A DNA stretch of 64,000 nucleotides, taken from NCBI RefSeq assembly GCF_024198175.1, contig NZ_JAJVKV010000001.1:248001-312000 (forward strand), written 5' to 3'. The first letter of the stretch is position 1. Every line of letters starts with the position of its first letter. Below the pieces are notes generated by a model that searched no databases, was not told the DNA's origin, and worked only from the letters and a program-made list of their open reading frames with translations. Shown here one piece after another: positions 50,442 through 59,414 of this stretch. This stretch comes from Pyxidicoccus xibeiensis. Its GTDB lineage: Bacteria > Myxococcota > Myxococcia > Myxococcales > Myxococcaceae. A program made the translations under genes and the position numbers.

Positions 50442-53258
50442 TCAGCGGGGACGCTTGCTCTCCTGGAACGTCACCTCCAGCGGCACTTCCTTCCCCTCGC
50501 GGAGGACCACGGCGCGCACCGTCTCGCCGGGCTTCGCGCTGTTGAGCACGAACATCAGGTCCTCCACGCCGCCAATCCCGTGCTTGCCCAGCCGCACCAG
50601 GATGTCACCGCGCTTCATGCCCGCCTGGTCCGCCGCGCCCCCGGCGCGCACGCCCGCGAGCAACATCCCCTTCTGTCCCTGGGGCGGACCCGCGTAGTCC
50701 GGCACGGTGCCGAGCGAGGCGTTGAAGCTGCGCATGTCCCCGCGCGGCGCCGGTGAGGGCACCTTGCGGTAGGTGAGCGCCGCCTTCCCATCCAGCGCCA
50801 GCGCGACGTCCGAGACGATGCCCGCCACCCGCGCCGTGCCCGCCACGTTGAGGCCGTCCACCGTGTCCGTGGGCTTGTGGTAGTCCGAGTGGGCCCCGGT
50901 GAAGAAGTGCAGCACCGGGACGCCCGCCGCATAGAACGGCGAGTGGTCGCTCGGGCCGTAGCCGTCGCCGCTGGCGCTGCACGACACCCGGGCCTTGTCA
51001 CAGGCGGCGGTGACGAGCGGGCCCCACTCCGAGGCGGACTCGGCCCCCAGCACCGTCAGCCCGCCCGAGCGAAGCCGGCCCACCATGTCCAGGTTCAGCA
51101 TGGCGGCAATGCCCTTCATCCCGGCGTCGCCCCGCTGCCGCGTGAAGTGCGTGGACCCGAGCACCCCCGTCTCCTCGCCAGAGAAGGCCACGAACAGCAC
51201 GTCGCGCTTGAGCTGGCCCCGCTGCTCCGCGAGGGTGCGCGCAATCTCCAGCAGGCCGGCCACGCCCGACGCGTTGTCGTCCGCGCCGACGTGCGGCTCG
51301 TGCCGGTCCGGCGCCAGCGAGTTGCGCCCGCCGAAGCCCAGGTGGTCATAGTGCGCGCCGATGACGATGGCGCCCGGCGCCTTGCCCTCCCCGGCCTCCA
51401 GCAGCCCCGCCACGTTGAAGGCGTCGCGCTGCTCGGGCTCGAGCTTCACCGCGATGCGCCCCTCCACGCGCTTGCGCTGCGTCAGCGGCCCCATCAGCGG
51501 CTCCATCACCGAGCGCTTCACCACCACCACGGGGAGGCCCGCGTCGCCGTGGCCCTCGGGAGCGAGGCCGGGCAGCGACGCCTCGGGCGGCGGGCTCCAG
51601 TCCTTCACCGCGGGCGTAGGTGCTTCCGGCCAGTCCACGACGATGAGCGCCTTCGCGCCCCGCTGCGCCGCCACCCACGCCTTGTAGCGGAGGTCACCGA
51701 AGCGCCGCTGCTTGTCCGTGTCCGCGAAGGTGGCCGAGTCCGGCACGAAGCGCCGCACCACGACCAGCTTCCCCTTCACCGACAGCTTCGCGTAGTCGTC
51801 CACCTTCAGGGACGGCTCCACGATGCCGTAGCCGGCGAACACCAGCGGCCCCTCGGCCACGCCCTGCGAGGAGAACCCGAGCACCGTGAACGCGTCCGCC
51901 GGCACCACCGTGCCCCCGAGCGTCACCTGCGTCCCGGCGCCGGCCTTCACAGCCGTCGTCACCGGGAACACCTGCCGGTAGGTGCCACCGTCTCCCGCGG
52001 GCTTCAGGCCCAGCTCCTGGAAGCGCGTCTCGATGAACCTCCCCGCCGCCTCCAGGCCCGGGGTGTCGATGCCGCGCCCGTCGCGCTCCGGCGCGGCAAG
52101 GAAGGTGGCGTCCCGCTTGATGCGCTCCGTGGCCGTCTCAGGGGCGGCGGCGGGCTTCGCGTCCTCCACCCAGCGCGCGAGGAAGACGTTGGTGTCGTTG
52201 CGGCCCGGCGCCGTGGCGCGGTTGCTGGAGAACACCAGCCACTTCCCGTCCGGGGAGAACATGGGGAAGCCGTCGAAGCCTGGGGCGTGGGTGATGCGCT
52301 CCAGGTTGGAGCCGTCCACGTCCACCGCCCAGATGTCGAACTCGCGCCCCTTGGGGTCGCCATGGTTCGACGAGAAGAGGATGCGCCGGCCGTTGGGGTG
52401 GAAGAAGGGCGCGAAGGCGGCGGCGTTGAGCCACGTCACCTGCCGCGCCTCCGAGCCGTCCGCGTTGGCCACGTACAGCTCCAGCTTCGTGGGCCGCACC
52501 AGGCCCTTGTCCAGCAGCGCCTTGTAGTCGTCCTGCTCCTTGCCGGGCCGGGGCCGCGAGGCGCGCCAGACAATCTTCGTGCAGTCTGCGTTGAAGAACG
52601 CGCCGCCGTCATAGCCGGGCGTGTGCGTCAGCCGCCGCACGTTCTTCCCGTCCCGGTCCATGCGGTACAGCTCCAGGTCTCCATCCCGCACGGAGGTGAA
52701 GATGATGGAGCCGTCCTTCGCGCAGACGGTGCCCTCCGCGTCGTAGCCGGGCGACGCCGTCAGATGCGTCAGCACACCGTCCGCGCCCGACTTGAAGATG
52801 TCGTAGGTGTCGTAGAGGGCCCAGACGTAGCCCATGGAGTGGTCGGGGCGCGGCGGGCACGCGTCGCCACCCAGGTGCGTGGACGCGTAGATGACCTCCT
52901 GGTCTCCCGGGAGGAAGTGCGCGCACGTGGTGGCGCCCTGCCCGGTCGACACCGGAGTCAGCGCGGGCTTCGCCTCCTGCGCGTCGACGGCCATGCGGAA
53001 GATGCGGTCACACCCCATGCCCTCCAGCCGGGCCTGGAGGGACAGCTGCCGGCCGTCGAAGGACCAGTAGGCCTCCGCGTTCTCTCCTCCGAAGGTGAGC
53101 TGCCGGAGGTCGGCCAGCCGCACCTCCTGGGGGAGCGCGGGCGCGGTGGGCGCCGAGGCGGGAGCAGCGACCTCCGGAGCGGGCGCCGTGCCCGACGGGG
53201 TTGCACAGGAGACGAGGGCGAGAAATGGGAGGAGGCAACGCTTCATGGAAGAGACCAT
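50442..53258 (-). CDS. M28 zinc aminopeptidase with N-terminal beta-propeller and C-terminal PDZ
   Basis: 938 residues. Lipoprotein-type signal CLLPFLALVSCAT, then a TolB/PD40 propeller (DLRQLTFGGENAEAYWSFDG; SPGYDAEGTVCAKDG; NLERITHAPGFDGFPMFSPD), a PA-like insertion, and the M28 domain with VIGAHYDHLGFGG, VGADDNASGVAGLL, VAFSGEETGVLG, and HSDYHKPTDTVD, all ligands intact. The end is a PDZ domain (GMLLAGVRAGGAADQAGMKR). Likely a periplasmic or outer-membrane peptidase. The ATG at 53258 follows GGGGAGG; 53246 is also possible. Confidence 0.88.
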   Translation of the reverse strand: MVSSMKRCLLPFLALVSCATPSGTAPAPEVAAPASAPTAPALPQEVRLADLRQLTFGGENAEAYWSFDGRQLSLQARLEGMGCDRIFRMAVDAQEAKPALTPVSTGQGATTCAHFLPGDQEVIYASTHLGGDACPPRPDHSMGYVWALYDTYDIFKSGADGVLTHLTASPGYDAEGTVCAKDGSIIFTSVRDGDLELYRMDRDGKNVRRLTHTPGYDGGAFFNADCTKIVWRASRPRPGKEQDDYKALLDKGLVRPTKLELYVANADGSEARQVTWLNAAAFAPFFHPNGRRILFSSNHGDPKGREFDIWAVDVDGSNLERITHAPGFDGFPMFSPDGKWLVFSSNRATAPGRNDTNVFLARWVEDAKPAAAPETATERIKRDATFLAAPERDGRGIDTPGLEAAGRFIETRFQELGLKPAGDGGTYRQVFPVTTAVKAGAGTQVTLGGTVVPADAFTVLGFSSQGVAEGPLVFAGYGIVEPSLKVDDYAKLSVKGKLVVVRRFVPDSATFADTDKQRRFGDLRYKAWVAAQRGAKALIVVDWPEAPTPAVKDWSPPPEASLPGLAPEGHGDAGLPVVVVKRSVMEPLMGPLTQRKRVEGRIAVKLEPEQRDAFNVAGLLEAGEGKAPGAIVIGAHYDHLGFGGRNSLAPDRHEPHVGADDNASGVAGLLEIARTLAEQRGQLKRDVLFVAFSGEETGVLGSTHFTRQRGDAGMKGIAAMLNLDMVGRLRSGGLTVLGAESASEWGPLVTAACDKARVSCSASGDGYGPSDHSPFYAAGVPVLHFFTGAHSDYHKPTDTVDGLNVAGTARVAGIVSDVALALDGKAALTYRKVPSPAPRGDMRSFNASLGTVPDYAGPPQGQKGMLLAGVRAGGAADQAGMKRGDILVRLGKHGIGGVEDLMFVLNSAKPGETVRAVVLREGKEVPLEVTFQESKRPR

Positions 53259-53326
53259 CGCAAAGCCTCCCCTCCAGCTCAATTGAAGTCGGGTGGATGG
53301 TGCAACTCCGCCCCCGCCCCGTGCCG

Positions 53327-55036
53327 CTACTGCCGGAGCAGCTCCACGCTGTCCATGTGGATGAAGCTGGCGCCGTTCGCCGCGGGAGCCCGGGAGTGGA
53401 AGCCCACTTCCAGGAAGCCACCCGTGACGGAGATGCTCGGCGTCTCGACCTGCGTCCACCCGCCATACGTGCCCAGCAGGGTGAAGACCGGCGGGCAGCC
53501 ACCGCACGTCTGCACCTGGAGGCGGGCGAACTCGAAGTCTCCGCCCTTCCGCACCCAGGCGCGGACCTTGTAGTTGCCGGGAGCCAGGCCGGAGACGGCC
53601 TGGTACGTCCACGCCTCGAACGGCGCCGTGCGCCAGTGCGTCAGGTGGTACGCGCCCGCCTGCGCGCCATTGTACGTCTCGCTGAAGGCCGCCGCCGTGC
53701 CGTTGGGGGACCACGTCGCCCAGCCCGTCATCCCGGACTCGAAGCCGGGGTTGGTGAGGGGGATGCTGGTGGGCGTGGAGCCCCCGCCGTTGAGGATGTT
53801 CGCCGCCTGGGTGACCTGGAGCGAGACGAGGTACGAGAAGGCCTGGTCCAGCTCGGCCTGCTTCGCCGCGTTGCCCGCGTACTGCTTGCGCTGCTGGTAC
53901 AGCGTGTTGATGAGCTCCAGCTCGCGCTGCGAGTAGGGCACGCCCAGCTTCTGCTGCAGCGTGGTGAGGAAGCCGTAGCCGAACTCGCGCGTCGGCTCGA
54001 GCATGGTGCCCTCGCCATAGTCATTCCACGTGGCGAGCTGGATGTGATTGACGCTGCCGCTGTTCTTCGCCAGGTCCAGCGTCTGCCCGAAGCTGCTCAG
54101 GCCGTTGTGCGGCAGGCTCCAGGTGGGGCCGCCCCAGCCGCCCGCGCTGTAGAAGGTATGGAAGCCCGGGTACGCCACGCCGAGCTTCAGGGGCACCGGG
54201 TGGTTGTTGTAGAAGTGATTCAGGCCCGCGGTGAAGTCCGAGTAGATCCACGCATACTCACCGCTCGCGTTGCCGCCCGCCTCCGGGGACTCGTACCAGA
54301 GCGTCAGGAAGGTGGGCTTCGGCGACAGCGGCGCGAAGAGGTTGCTCCACTCGGCGGGCGACTGGAAGGTCTGCGGGCCGAACACGAGCAGCAGCGGCGC
54401 GTTGTTGACCTTGATGTGGTTGCCCTGGGGGAAGTACTGGTTCTTCAGCGCGTTGATGTCGTTCTGCGCCGCCGCGAGCTTGTTGGAGATGAAGCCCGCG
54501 TCGAAGGCGAGCTTGATGTTGTGGTCCTCGTAGACGAGCGCGAAGTCCAGGCCCACCGCCGCCGTGCGGGCGATGAGGGCGTCGGCGTTCTGCCGGTTCT
54601 TCGCGTAGTCCCAGGCATTCACCGTCCCCGGCCAGTCGACGAGGACGCCATCCACGCCCGCGTACTTCATCAGCAACAACTGGTACTCGATGACGTCCTT
54701 GTCGCCGGACGCATAGGGCCCGATGAGCGGGTAGTAGTGGGAGGCAATCTGCCGCCGGCCCGAGCCGTCCACGACGTTGGGGTTCTGGTTCGCCATCGTC
54801 CAGTGGATGCCCCAGGCGCCATTGCCCGAGGACGCGGGCGTCTCGAACCAGGGCATGACGTGGGCGTAGACCTTCTTGCCCACCGTCTTCGGAACGCGCA
54901 CGGGCGCCGCCGCCGGAGCACGGGACGTCCCCGCCTCGTCCGGAGACCTGCTTTCTTCGGGTGTTGGAGGATTACACCCGACAAGGAACGCGAGGGCTCC
55001 AGCCATGCCCAGCCACAACAGACGACGACGCCTCAT
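53327..55036 (-). CDS. GH99/GH71-like glycoside hydrolase lipoprotein with carbohydrate-binding module
   Basis: 569 residues. Lipoprotein signal WLGMAGALAFLVGC; a linker; then a TIM-barrel with KVYAHVMPWFETPASSGNG, YQLLLMKYAGVDGVLVDWPG (the conserved W-x-G region), FALVYEDHNIKLAFDAG, and IQLATWNDYGEGTMLEPTRE, the last resembling the catalytic block of GH99/GH71-like endo-glycosidases. The C-terminal 130 residues (FESGMTGWATWSPNGTAAAF) look like a carbohydrate-binding module. Target: possibly fungal or bacterial alpha-glucan or mannan. The ATG at 55036 has GGAGCC ahead. Confidence 0.78.
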   Translation of the reverse strand: MRRRRLLWLGMAGALAFLVGCNPPTPEESRSPDEAGTSRAPAAAPVRVPKTVGKKVYAHVMPWFETPASSGNGAWGIHWTMANQNPNVVDGSGRRQIASHYYPLIGPYASGDKDVIEYQLLLMKYAGVDGVLVDWPGTVNAWDYAKNRQNADALIARTAAVGLDFALVYEDHNIKLAFDAGFISNKLAAAQNDINALKNQYFPQGNHIKVNNAPLLLVFGPQTFQSPAEWSNLFAPLSPKPTFLTLWYESPEAGGNASGEYAWIYSDFTAGLNHFYNNHPVPLKLGVAYPGFHTFYSAGGWGGPTWSLPHNGLSSFGQTLDLAKNSGSVNHIQLATWNDYGEGTMLEPTREFGYGFLTTLQQKLGVPYSQRELELINTLYQQRKQYAGNAAKQAELDQAFSYLVSLQVTQAANILNGGGSTPTSIPLTNPGFESGMTGWATWSPNGTAAAFSETYNGAQAGAYHLTHWRTAPFEAWTYQAVSGLAPGNYKVRAWVRKGGDFEFARLQVQTCGGCPPVFTLLGTYGGWTQVETPSISVTGGFLEVGFHSRAPAANGASFIHMDSVELLRQ

Positions 55037-55176
55037 GAATGGCTCCAGTGGACTGCGAGGACACGACAAACCTACTTTGTTCGGATATCGTACTTTCCCC
55101 GTCCAATGACAACCCGGGTTGTCGGGGCGTCGCCCGCTGGACGAGACTCCCGCCCGCCAACTCCCGGGAGGGCTGG

Positions 55177-56292
55177 ATGGGCATCGCCGAGCGCAAGGCC
55201 GCGAAGCAGTTCGAGGAGACGCACTACCCGAAGCTCAAGAAGGACCTGGACGCCGCCGCGCGCTTCGAGGTGACGGTGGAGGTCGACTGGGCCAGCCTCG
55301 CCGCGGAGGGCTACGAGCACCTCTACGAGGAGGCGTGGCCCAAGGTGTACTTCGCGCCGCTCATCGGAGCGCTGCGCGCCATCTGCCAGGATGACCTGGG
55401 CCGCGAGTCGCTCCAGGGCTCGCTCCGGCGCGTCGTCATCCGCAACAGCGCCGGCAACTCCTCCGCGTCCAGCGTCGCCCGCTTCCAGGACGGCGTGCTC
55501 ACCCTGGACCACGAGCCGGTCACCAACGTGGACGAGGTGGAGGACCGCCAGCAGGCCATCCAGCAGGCGCTGGAGTCCGCGCCCACGCCCGCCAATGTCT
55601 ACGCCGAGGACCTGCTGCGCGCCTTCACCGACTCCGGGGCCAAGGGCCTGGACGCGGTGCTGCACGCGGCGCTCAGCATGGCCGGCCGCCAGGAGGCGGG
55701 CATCCCCCTGGTGCTCCCCCGGCTGACGCTCTCGCTGCGCAGCGGGCGCGCCGTGTCCGGCTTCGTGAAGGACATCCTGGAGGACCGCCGCGAGGGCCGC
55801 GCCGTGCTGCTCTACCAGCCCCGAGAGAGCGACACCCCCTACGATGACGCGGTCATCATCCCCGTGGGCACCATCGAGACGGTGACCGTCCATGACGTGC
55901 CCGCCTTCGGCGCCCTCAAGCGCGACGCGGTGCCGGTCCCCTCGCTGCTCCAGCTGAAGCGCCAGTTGGCGGCGCTGGAGGCCCGCGTGCGCGCCGCCAC
56001 GGAGACGGCCCTCGTCGTGGGGCTCGCCCCCGGAATCAACGCGGGGAGCGCCGACGAGCTGCGCGCCCTCGCCTTCCTCGCGGAGCGCACGCGTGAGGTG
56101 CTGGATGCCCTGGTGAAGGACGACGTCGGCCGGGCGGCCCTGCGCGAGAAGGTGAAGCGCATCCACCTGCGCACCGACAGGCACCCCGCCGTGTCGCTCA
56201 CGGAGGGGACGCTGGAGCTGGTGAACGGCCGCCGCCCCCTGGACTGGTATCCCCGCCAGGAGCTGGAGACGGCGGTGCAGAACGCCCTGTAG
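55177..56292 (+). CDS. Conserved hypothetical cytoplasmic protein
   Basis: 371 residues, no family recognised. Soluble, mixed alpha/beta; an N-terminal helix (IAERKAAKQFEETHYPKLKK) leads into a repeated pattern: FEVTVEVDWASLAAEGYEHL, with a later similar LREKVKRIHLRTDRHPAVSL, which suggests two copies of one domain at the ends (each closing with R-x-I/V-x-I/L-R). The middle (about 190-260) has a Sm-like strand pattern (VSGFVKDILEDRREGRAVLL). GGGAGG precedes the ATG at 55177. It sits 45 bases ahead of the zinc-ribbon gene and may be co-transcribed with it. Confidence 0.65.
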   Translation: MGIAERKAAKQFEETHYPKLKKDLDAAARFEVTVEVDWASLAAEGYEHLYEEAWPKVYFAPLIGALRAICQDDLGRESLQGSLRRVVIRNSAGNSSASSVARFQDGVLTLDHEPVTNVDEVEDRQQAIQQALESAPTPANVYAEDLLRAFTDSGAKGLDAVLHAALSMAGRQEAGIPLVLPRLTLSLRSGRAVSGFVKDILEDRREGRAVLLYQPRESDTPYDDAVIIPVGTIETVTVHDVPAFGALKRDAVPVPSLLQLKRQLAALEARVRAATETALVVGLAPGINAGSADELRALAFLAERTREVLDALVKDDVGRAALREKVKRIHLRTDRHPAVSLTEGTLELVNGRRPLDWYPRQELETAVQNAL

Positions 56293-56337
56293 CCCCGGTG
56301 TGCCGGGCCGCCGGTTTCATGGAAACATGCCGTCCCC

Positions 56338-57036
56338 ATGAGCCGGCCCTGCCCCATCTGCCAGACGAAGACGAACACGACGCTGCGCACCACCCGGGTC
56401 CACGGTGTCCAGGTGGACACCTGTGACACCTGCAAGGGCCACTGGCTGGAGCACGGCGAGCTGGAGCGGCTGACCTCGGCCTGGAAGTCGGAAGCACTGT
56501 GGGACGCGCTGGCCCAGGCGCCCCGGCGCTGCCCCCACTCCCGACACCATGTCGCCGCGGACCGCACCCACTGCGGGCTGTGTGGCGCGCAGACCGTGGG
56601 CTGTCCCACCTGCGGCGAGCGCCTCTCCCAGGTGCGGATGGAGGTCTGCGCGGTGGACGTCTGCGGGCAGTGTCACGGCCTCTGGCTGGATGCGAACGAG
56701 CTCACCCTCCTCAGCCGTGCACCGAAGAGCTCGCTCCGTCCCCTGGTGGGCGGCGTGGCGGTGGCCGCCGCCACCGCGGCCGCCCTGGCCGCTTCCCAGG
56801 CGGCCGCTGGCGGTCCGGACCCGGTGCGCTCCCAGCTCCGGGACTCGGGGCTGGAGGTGGTGGGAGCCGTGACGGAGACCGCCGTGGAGGTGGTGGCCGA
56901 GGTCACGCTGGAGGTCATCGTCGACAACGCCGGCACCGTCGTCGACGTGGTGGTGGACGGGGCCTCCACCGTGGGCTCGGCGGTCGGCGAGGCCATGGGG
57001 GTGGTGCTCGCGGGCCTCTTCGAAATCTTCAGCTGA
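56338..57036 (+). CDS. Protein with two TFIIB-type zinc ribbons and hydrophobic C-terminus
   Basis: 232 residues. Two zf-TFIIB units: CPICQTKTNTTLRTTRVHGV with VDTCDTCKGHWLEHGELERL, and CPTCGERLSQVRMEVCAVDV with CGQCHGLWLDANELTLLS. A further C-x2-C (HCGLCGAQTVG) lies between. The C-terminal 90 residues start with a hydrophobic segment (GGVAVAAATAAALAASQAAA) and continue with Val-rich sequence, suggesting membrane attachment. zf-TFIIB proteins bind zinc and often nucleic acid or protein; the role here is unknown. Confidence 0.75.
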   Translation: MSRPCPICQTKTNTTLRTTRVHGVQVDTCDTCKGHWLEHGELERLTSAWKSEALWDALAQAPRRCPHSRHHVAADRTHCGLCGAQTVGCPTCGERLSQVRMEVCAVDVCGQCHGLWLDANELTLLSRAPKSSLRPLVGGVAVAAATAAALAASQAAAGGPDPVRSQLRDSGLEVVGAVTETAVEVVAEVTLEVIVDNAGTVVDVVVDGASTVGSAVGEAMGVVLAGLFEIFS

Positions 57037-57116
57037 TTTCCTAGGGAGCCACAGTATCCCCTATGCTCTTGCACGCAGTCCGCGAGGACCGGCCGGACCA
57101 TTCTCGGAGAAGGCTG

Positions 57117-57494
57117 ATGAGGCACAGCGTGAGCGCGAATGACACTCCCTCGGAACGTCGCCGGTTTCCCCGGCTGGCCGCGCCGCTGTACGCCCGGCCC
57201 GCGAGACTGAGGCGCGTGGAGAAGCAGCAGGTGCTGGACGCCAGCCTCGGCGGCATCCGCATCTACTCCGACGACCTCTACGCGGATAACAGCCCCCTGG
57301 AGCTGGACCTGTTCCTCAAGGACGGCACCTCGCTGCGGTGCCACGCACGCGTGGCGTGGACGAAGAAGCTGCCCGCCGGCGAGGTGGCCCGCTTCGAGGT
57401 GGGGCTCGCCTTCACCGACGTGGAGCCCGACGTCCTGGACCAGCTCAAGACGGTGCTCGTCCCCGAGGACGAGGGCAGCCCGGACTCGCCGTAG
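57117..57494 (+). CDS. PilZ-domain protein
   Basis: 125 residues. The PilZ c-di-GMP motif R-x-x-x-R is there as ERRRFPRLAAPLYAR and the second motif (D/N)-x-S-x-x-G as VLDASLGGIRIYS. Further strands SLRCHARVAWTKKLP and FEVGLAFTDVEPDV complete the barrel. It is a small stand-alone c-di-GMP receptor; in myxobacteria these affect gliding and exopolysaccharide. GGAGAAGG precedes the ATG at 57117. No adjacent GGDEF gene is visible. The gene lies 102 bases ahead of oxyR. Confidence 0.87.
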   Translation: MRHSVSANDTPSERRRFPRLAAPLYARPARLRRVEKQQVLDASLGGIRIYSDDLYADNSPLELDLFLKDGTSLRCHARVAWTKKLPAGEVARFEVGLAFTDVEPDVLDQLKTVLVPEDEGSPDSP

Positions 57495-57596
57495 CCGCCC
57501 CCGTCCCGGAGCCCACCAGGTTCTTCACCAGCTCATCCCGCTCCCGGGACTGAGCGCGCCAAGATATCGTCTGGATGGAGTTGATAGGCTGGGGCC

Positions 57597-58508
57597 ATGA
57601 ACCTCGCGCCCCATCCCTTCACCCTGCGCCAGCTCCAATATGTCGTGGCGGTGGCGGACCTGCTCAGCTTCCGGAAGGCCGCGGAGCGGTGCCATGTGTC
57701 CCAGCCGTCGCTGAGCGCGCAGGTTGCCCAGCTCGAGGGCGTGCTGGGGGTGCAGCTGTTCGAGCGCGACCGGCGGCGCGTGTTGTTGACCACGGTGGGA
57801 ATGGAGCTGGTCGAACGTGCGAGACGGCTGCTGGTGGAGGTGGACGCGCTGATGGAGGCGGCCCGGCGGGCGGGCGACCCGCTCAGCGGCACGCTGCGGC
57901 TGGGGGTCATCCCCACCGTGTCGCCCTACCTGCTGCCCGCGGTGACGCCCACGCTGCGAAAGCGCTTCCCGCAGCTCACCCTGCGCTGGCTGGAGGACAA
58001 GACGGAGGCGCTCGCCCGCGAGCTGGAGCGCGGAGTCCTGGACGGCGCGCTGGTGGCCCTGGAGGCGGAGCTGGGCGACGTGGAGTCGGCGGTGCTCGCG
58101 GATGACCCGTTCTTTCTCGTCACGCCGAAGGACCACCCGCTCGGCCAGAAGAAGGGGGACGTCCTTCCCTCCGAGCTGCGGGGGGAGGACGTGCTGCTGC
58201 TGGACGAGGGGCACTGCTTCCGGGAGCAGGCGCTGGCGCTGTGTGCGAAGGCCCGCGCGCACGAGCTGGAGTTCCGCGCGACGAGCTTCCCCACCCTCAC
58301 GCAGATGATTGCCTCGGGCGCCGGCGTCACCCTGCTGCCCGCGCTGGCCGTCTCCACCGAGGCGAAGCGCTCGGACCTGCGGGTGCGCCCCTTCGCCGCC
58401 CCGGCGCCCAAGCGGACGCTCGCCCTCATCTGGAGGAAGCGCTCGCCCTTCCGGGACGCGCTCCAGGAGGTGGCCGGGGCCATGCGCGAGGCCTGGCCCC
58501 GGAGGTAG
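57597..58508 (+). CDS. oxyR: OxyR peroxide sensor (LysR family)
   Basis: 303 residues. LysR HTH: TLRQLQYVVAVADLLSFRKA with HVSQPSLSAQVAQLEGVLGV. The redox pair is at C207 and C216 in DEGHCFREQALALC, the same spacing (C-x8-C) as in E. coli OxyR, and the following FRATSFPTLTQMIASGAGVT and LLPALAV are characteristic. So it should be a peroxide-sensing activator of catalase/peroxidase-type genes; none are adjacent in this window. Converges on the sigma-factor gene. Confidence 0.9.
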   Translation: MNLAPHPFTLRQLQYVVAVADLLSFRKAAERCHVSQPSLSAQVAQLEGVLGVQLFERDRRRVLLTTVGMELVERARRLLVEVDALMEAARRAGDPLSGTLRLGVIPTVSPYLLPAVTPTLRKRFPQLTLRWLEDKTEALARELERGVLDGALVALEAELGDVESAVLADDPFFLVTPKDHPLGQKKGDVLPSELRGEDVLLLDEGHCFREQALALCAKARAHELEFRATSFPTLTQMIASGAGVTLLPALAVSTEAKRSDLRVRPFAAPAPKRTLALIWRKRSPFRDALQEVAGAMREAWPRR

Positions 58509-58520
58509 CGGGCGGGCGCC

Positions 58521-59414
58521 TCAGCCGAGCAGGCGGTGGAGGCTGAGGTCCAGCCGGCTGCTCACGAGGCCCAGCAGGCTCTCCAGCTCCGGGGCCTCCA
58601 GCCGCATCCGGCTGGCGAGCTCCGTGCGGGTGAGCTTCATCAGCCGCTCGCGGGCATGGGCCACCTGCCGCTGCATGCCGGAGCGCGACTCCCCGTACAG
58701 CGCGGCGAGCCGGTCCAGGGTGAAGCCATGGAGGTGGTGCAGCCGCAGCAGCGCGCGCTCGCGCTCCGGCATCGCCGCCAGCACGGAGCGGAGCACGTCC
58801 ACCAGCAGCTCGCGCGAGTCCTTGCGCAGCAGCTCGTTCTCCGGGTCCCCGGTGGAGAGCATCCGCGCGAGCGCCTCGGGCGGCTCGTCGAACAGCTCCT
58901 GGCGGCCGTCCCGGCTGGCCAGCTCGCCGGCGATGCGCGCGGCGGTGATGCGCACCCAGGCCACCAGCGGGCCCCGGCCGGAGTAGTCCGCGATGCGCGG
59001 CGGCGCCTCGCCCCGGGCCATCAGCAGCCGCGCGCGGAGCACCTGCAGCACCTCGTCCACGGTGGCGCGGGGCAGCGGGCCCAGCCGCGAGGGCACCTTC
59101 CGGAGGACATGCTGGTCGAAGGCGAGCAGCGCCTGCGGGGTGCCCGCCGCGCAGGCGCACGCGAGGTACAGGTCCGCGCCGTGCAGCTGGCGCAGCACGT
59201 CCTCCGTCGCCTCGGCGGGGAGGTGCCGGGCCACGTGGCGCAGGAAGTCCTCCACCGGCAGTGGCACCGTGGGCCACGCGGCCCGGGCCGCCGTCAGGTG
59301 CCCTTCCAGCAGCGCCTCCAGCTCCGGCACCGCGTCCACCCGGGGCCGCAGCTCCAGCGGGACATAGGCGCGCAGCAGCGCGGTCAGCGAGTTCCGTTCC
59401 GGTGTCGTGCTCAT
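58521..59414 (-). CDS. Sigma-70 family factor of a myxobacterial type
   Basis: 297 residues. A region-2-like block (ATVDEVLQVLRARLLMARGE; DYSGRGPLVAWVRITAARIA) and a region-4-like HTH (MPERERALLRLHHLHGFTLD; AALYGESRSGMQRQVAHARE) frame it as an ECF-like sigma, with an N-terminal 110-residue extension. It fits what I recall of a Myxococcales-specific sigma family (TIGR03001). Its start overlaps the stop of the upstream kinase gene (ATGA at 59411-59414), so kinase and sigma factor are made together, and the kinase is its likely controller. Confidence 0.8.
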   Translation of the reverse strand: MSTTPERNSLTALLRAYVPLELRPRVDAVPELEALLEGHLTAARAAWPTVPLPVEDFLRHVARHLPAEATEDVLRQLHGADLYLACACAAGTPQALLAFDQHVLRKVPSRLGPLPRATVDEVLQVLRARLLMARGEAPPRIADYSGRGPLVAWVRITAARIAGELASRDGRQELFDEPPEALARMLSTGDPENELLRKDSRELLVDVLRSVLAAMPERERALLRLHHLHGFTLDRLAALYGESRSGMQRQVAHARERLMKLTRTELASRMRLEAPELESLLGLVSSRLDLSLHRLLG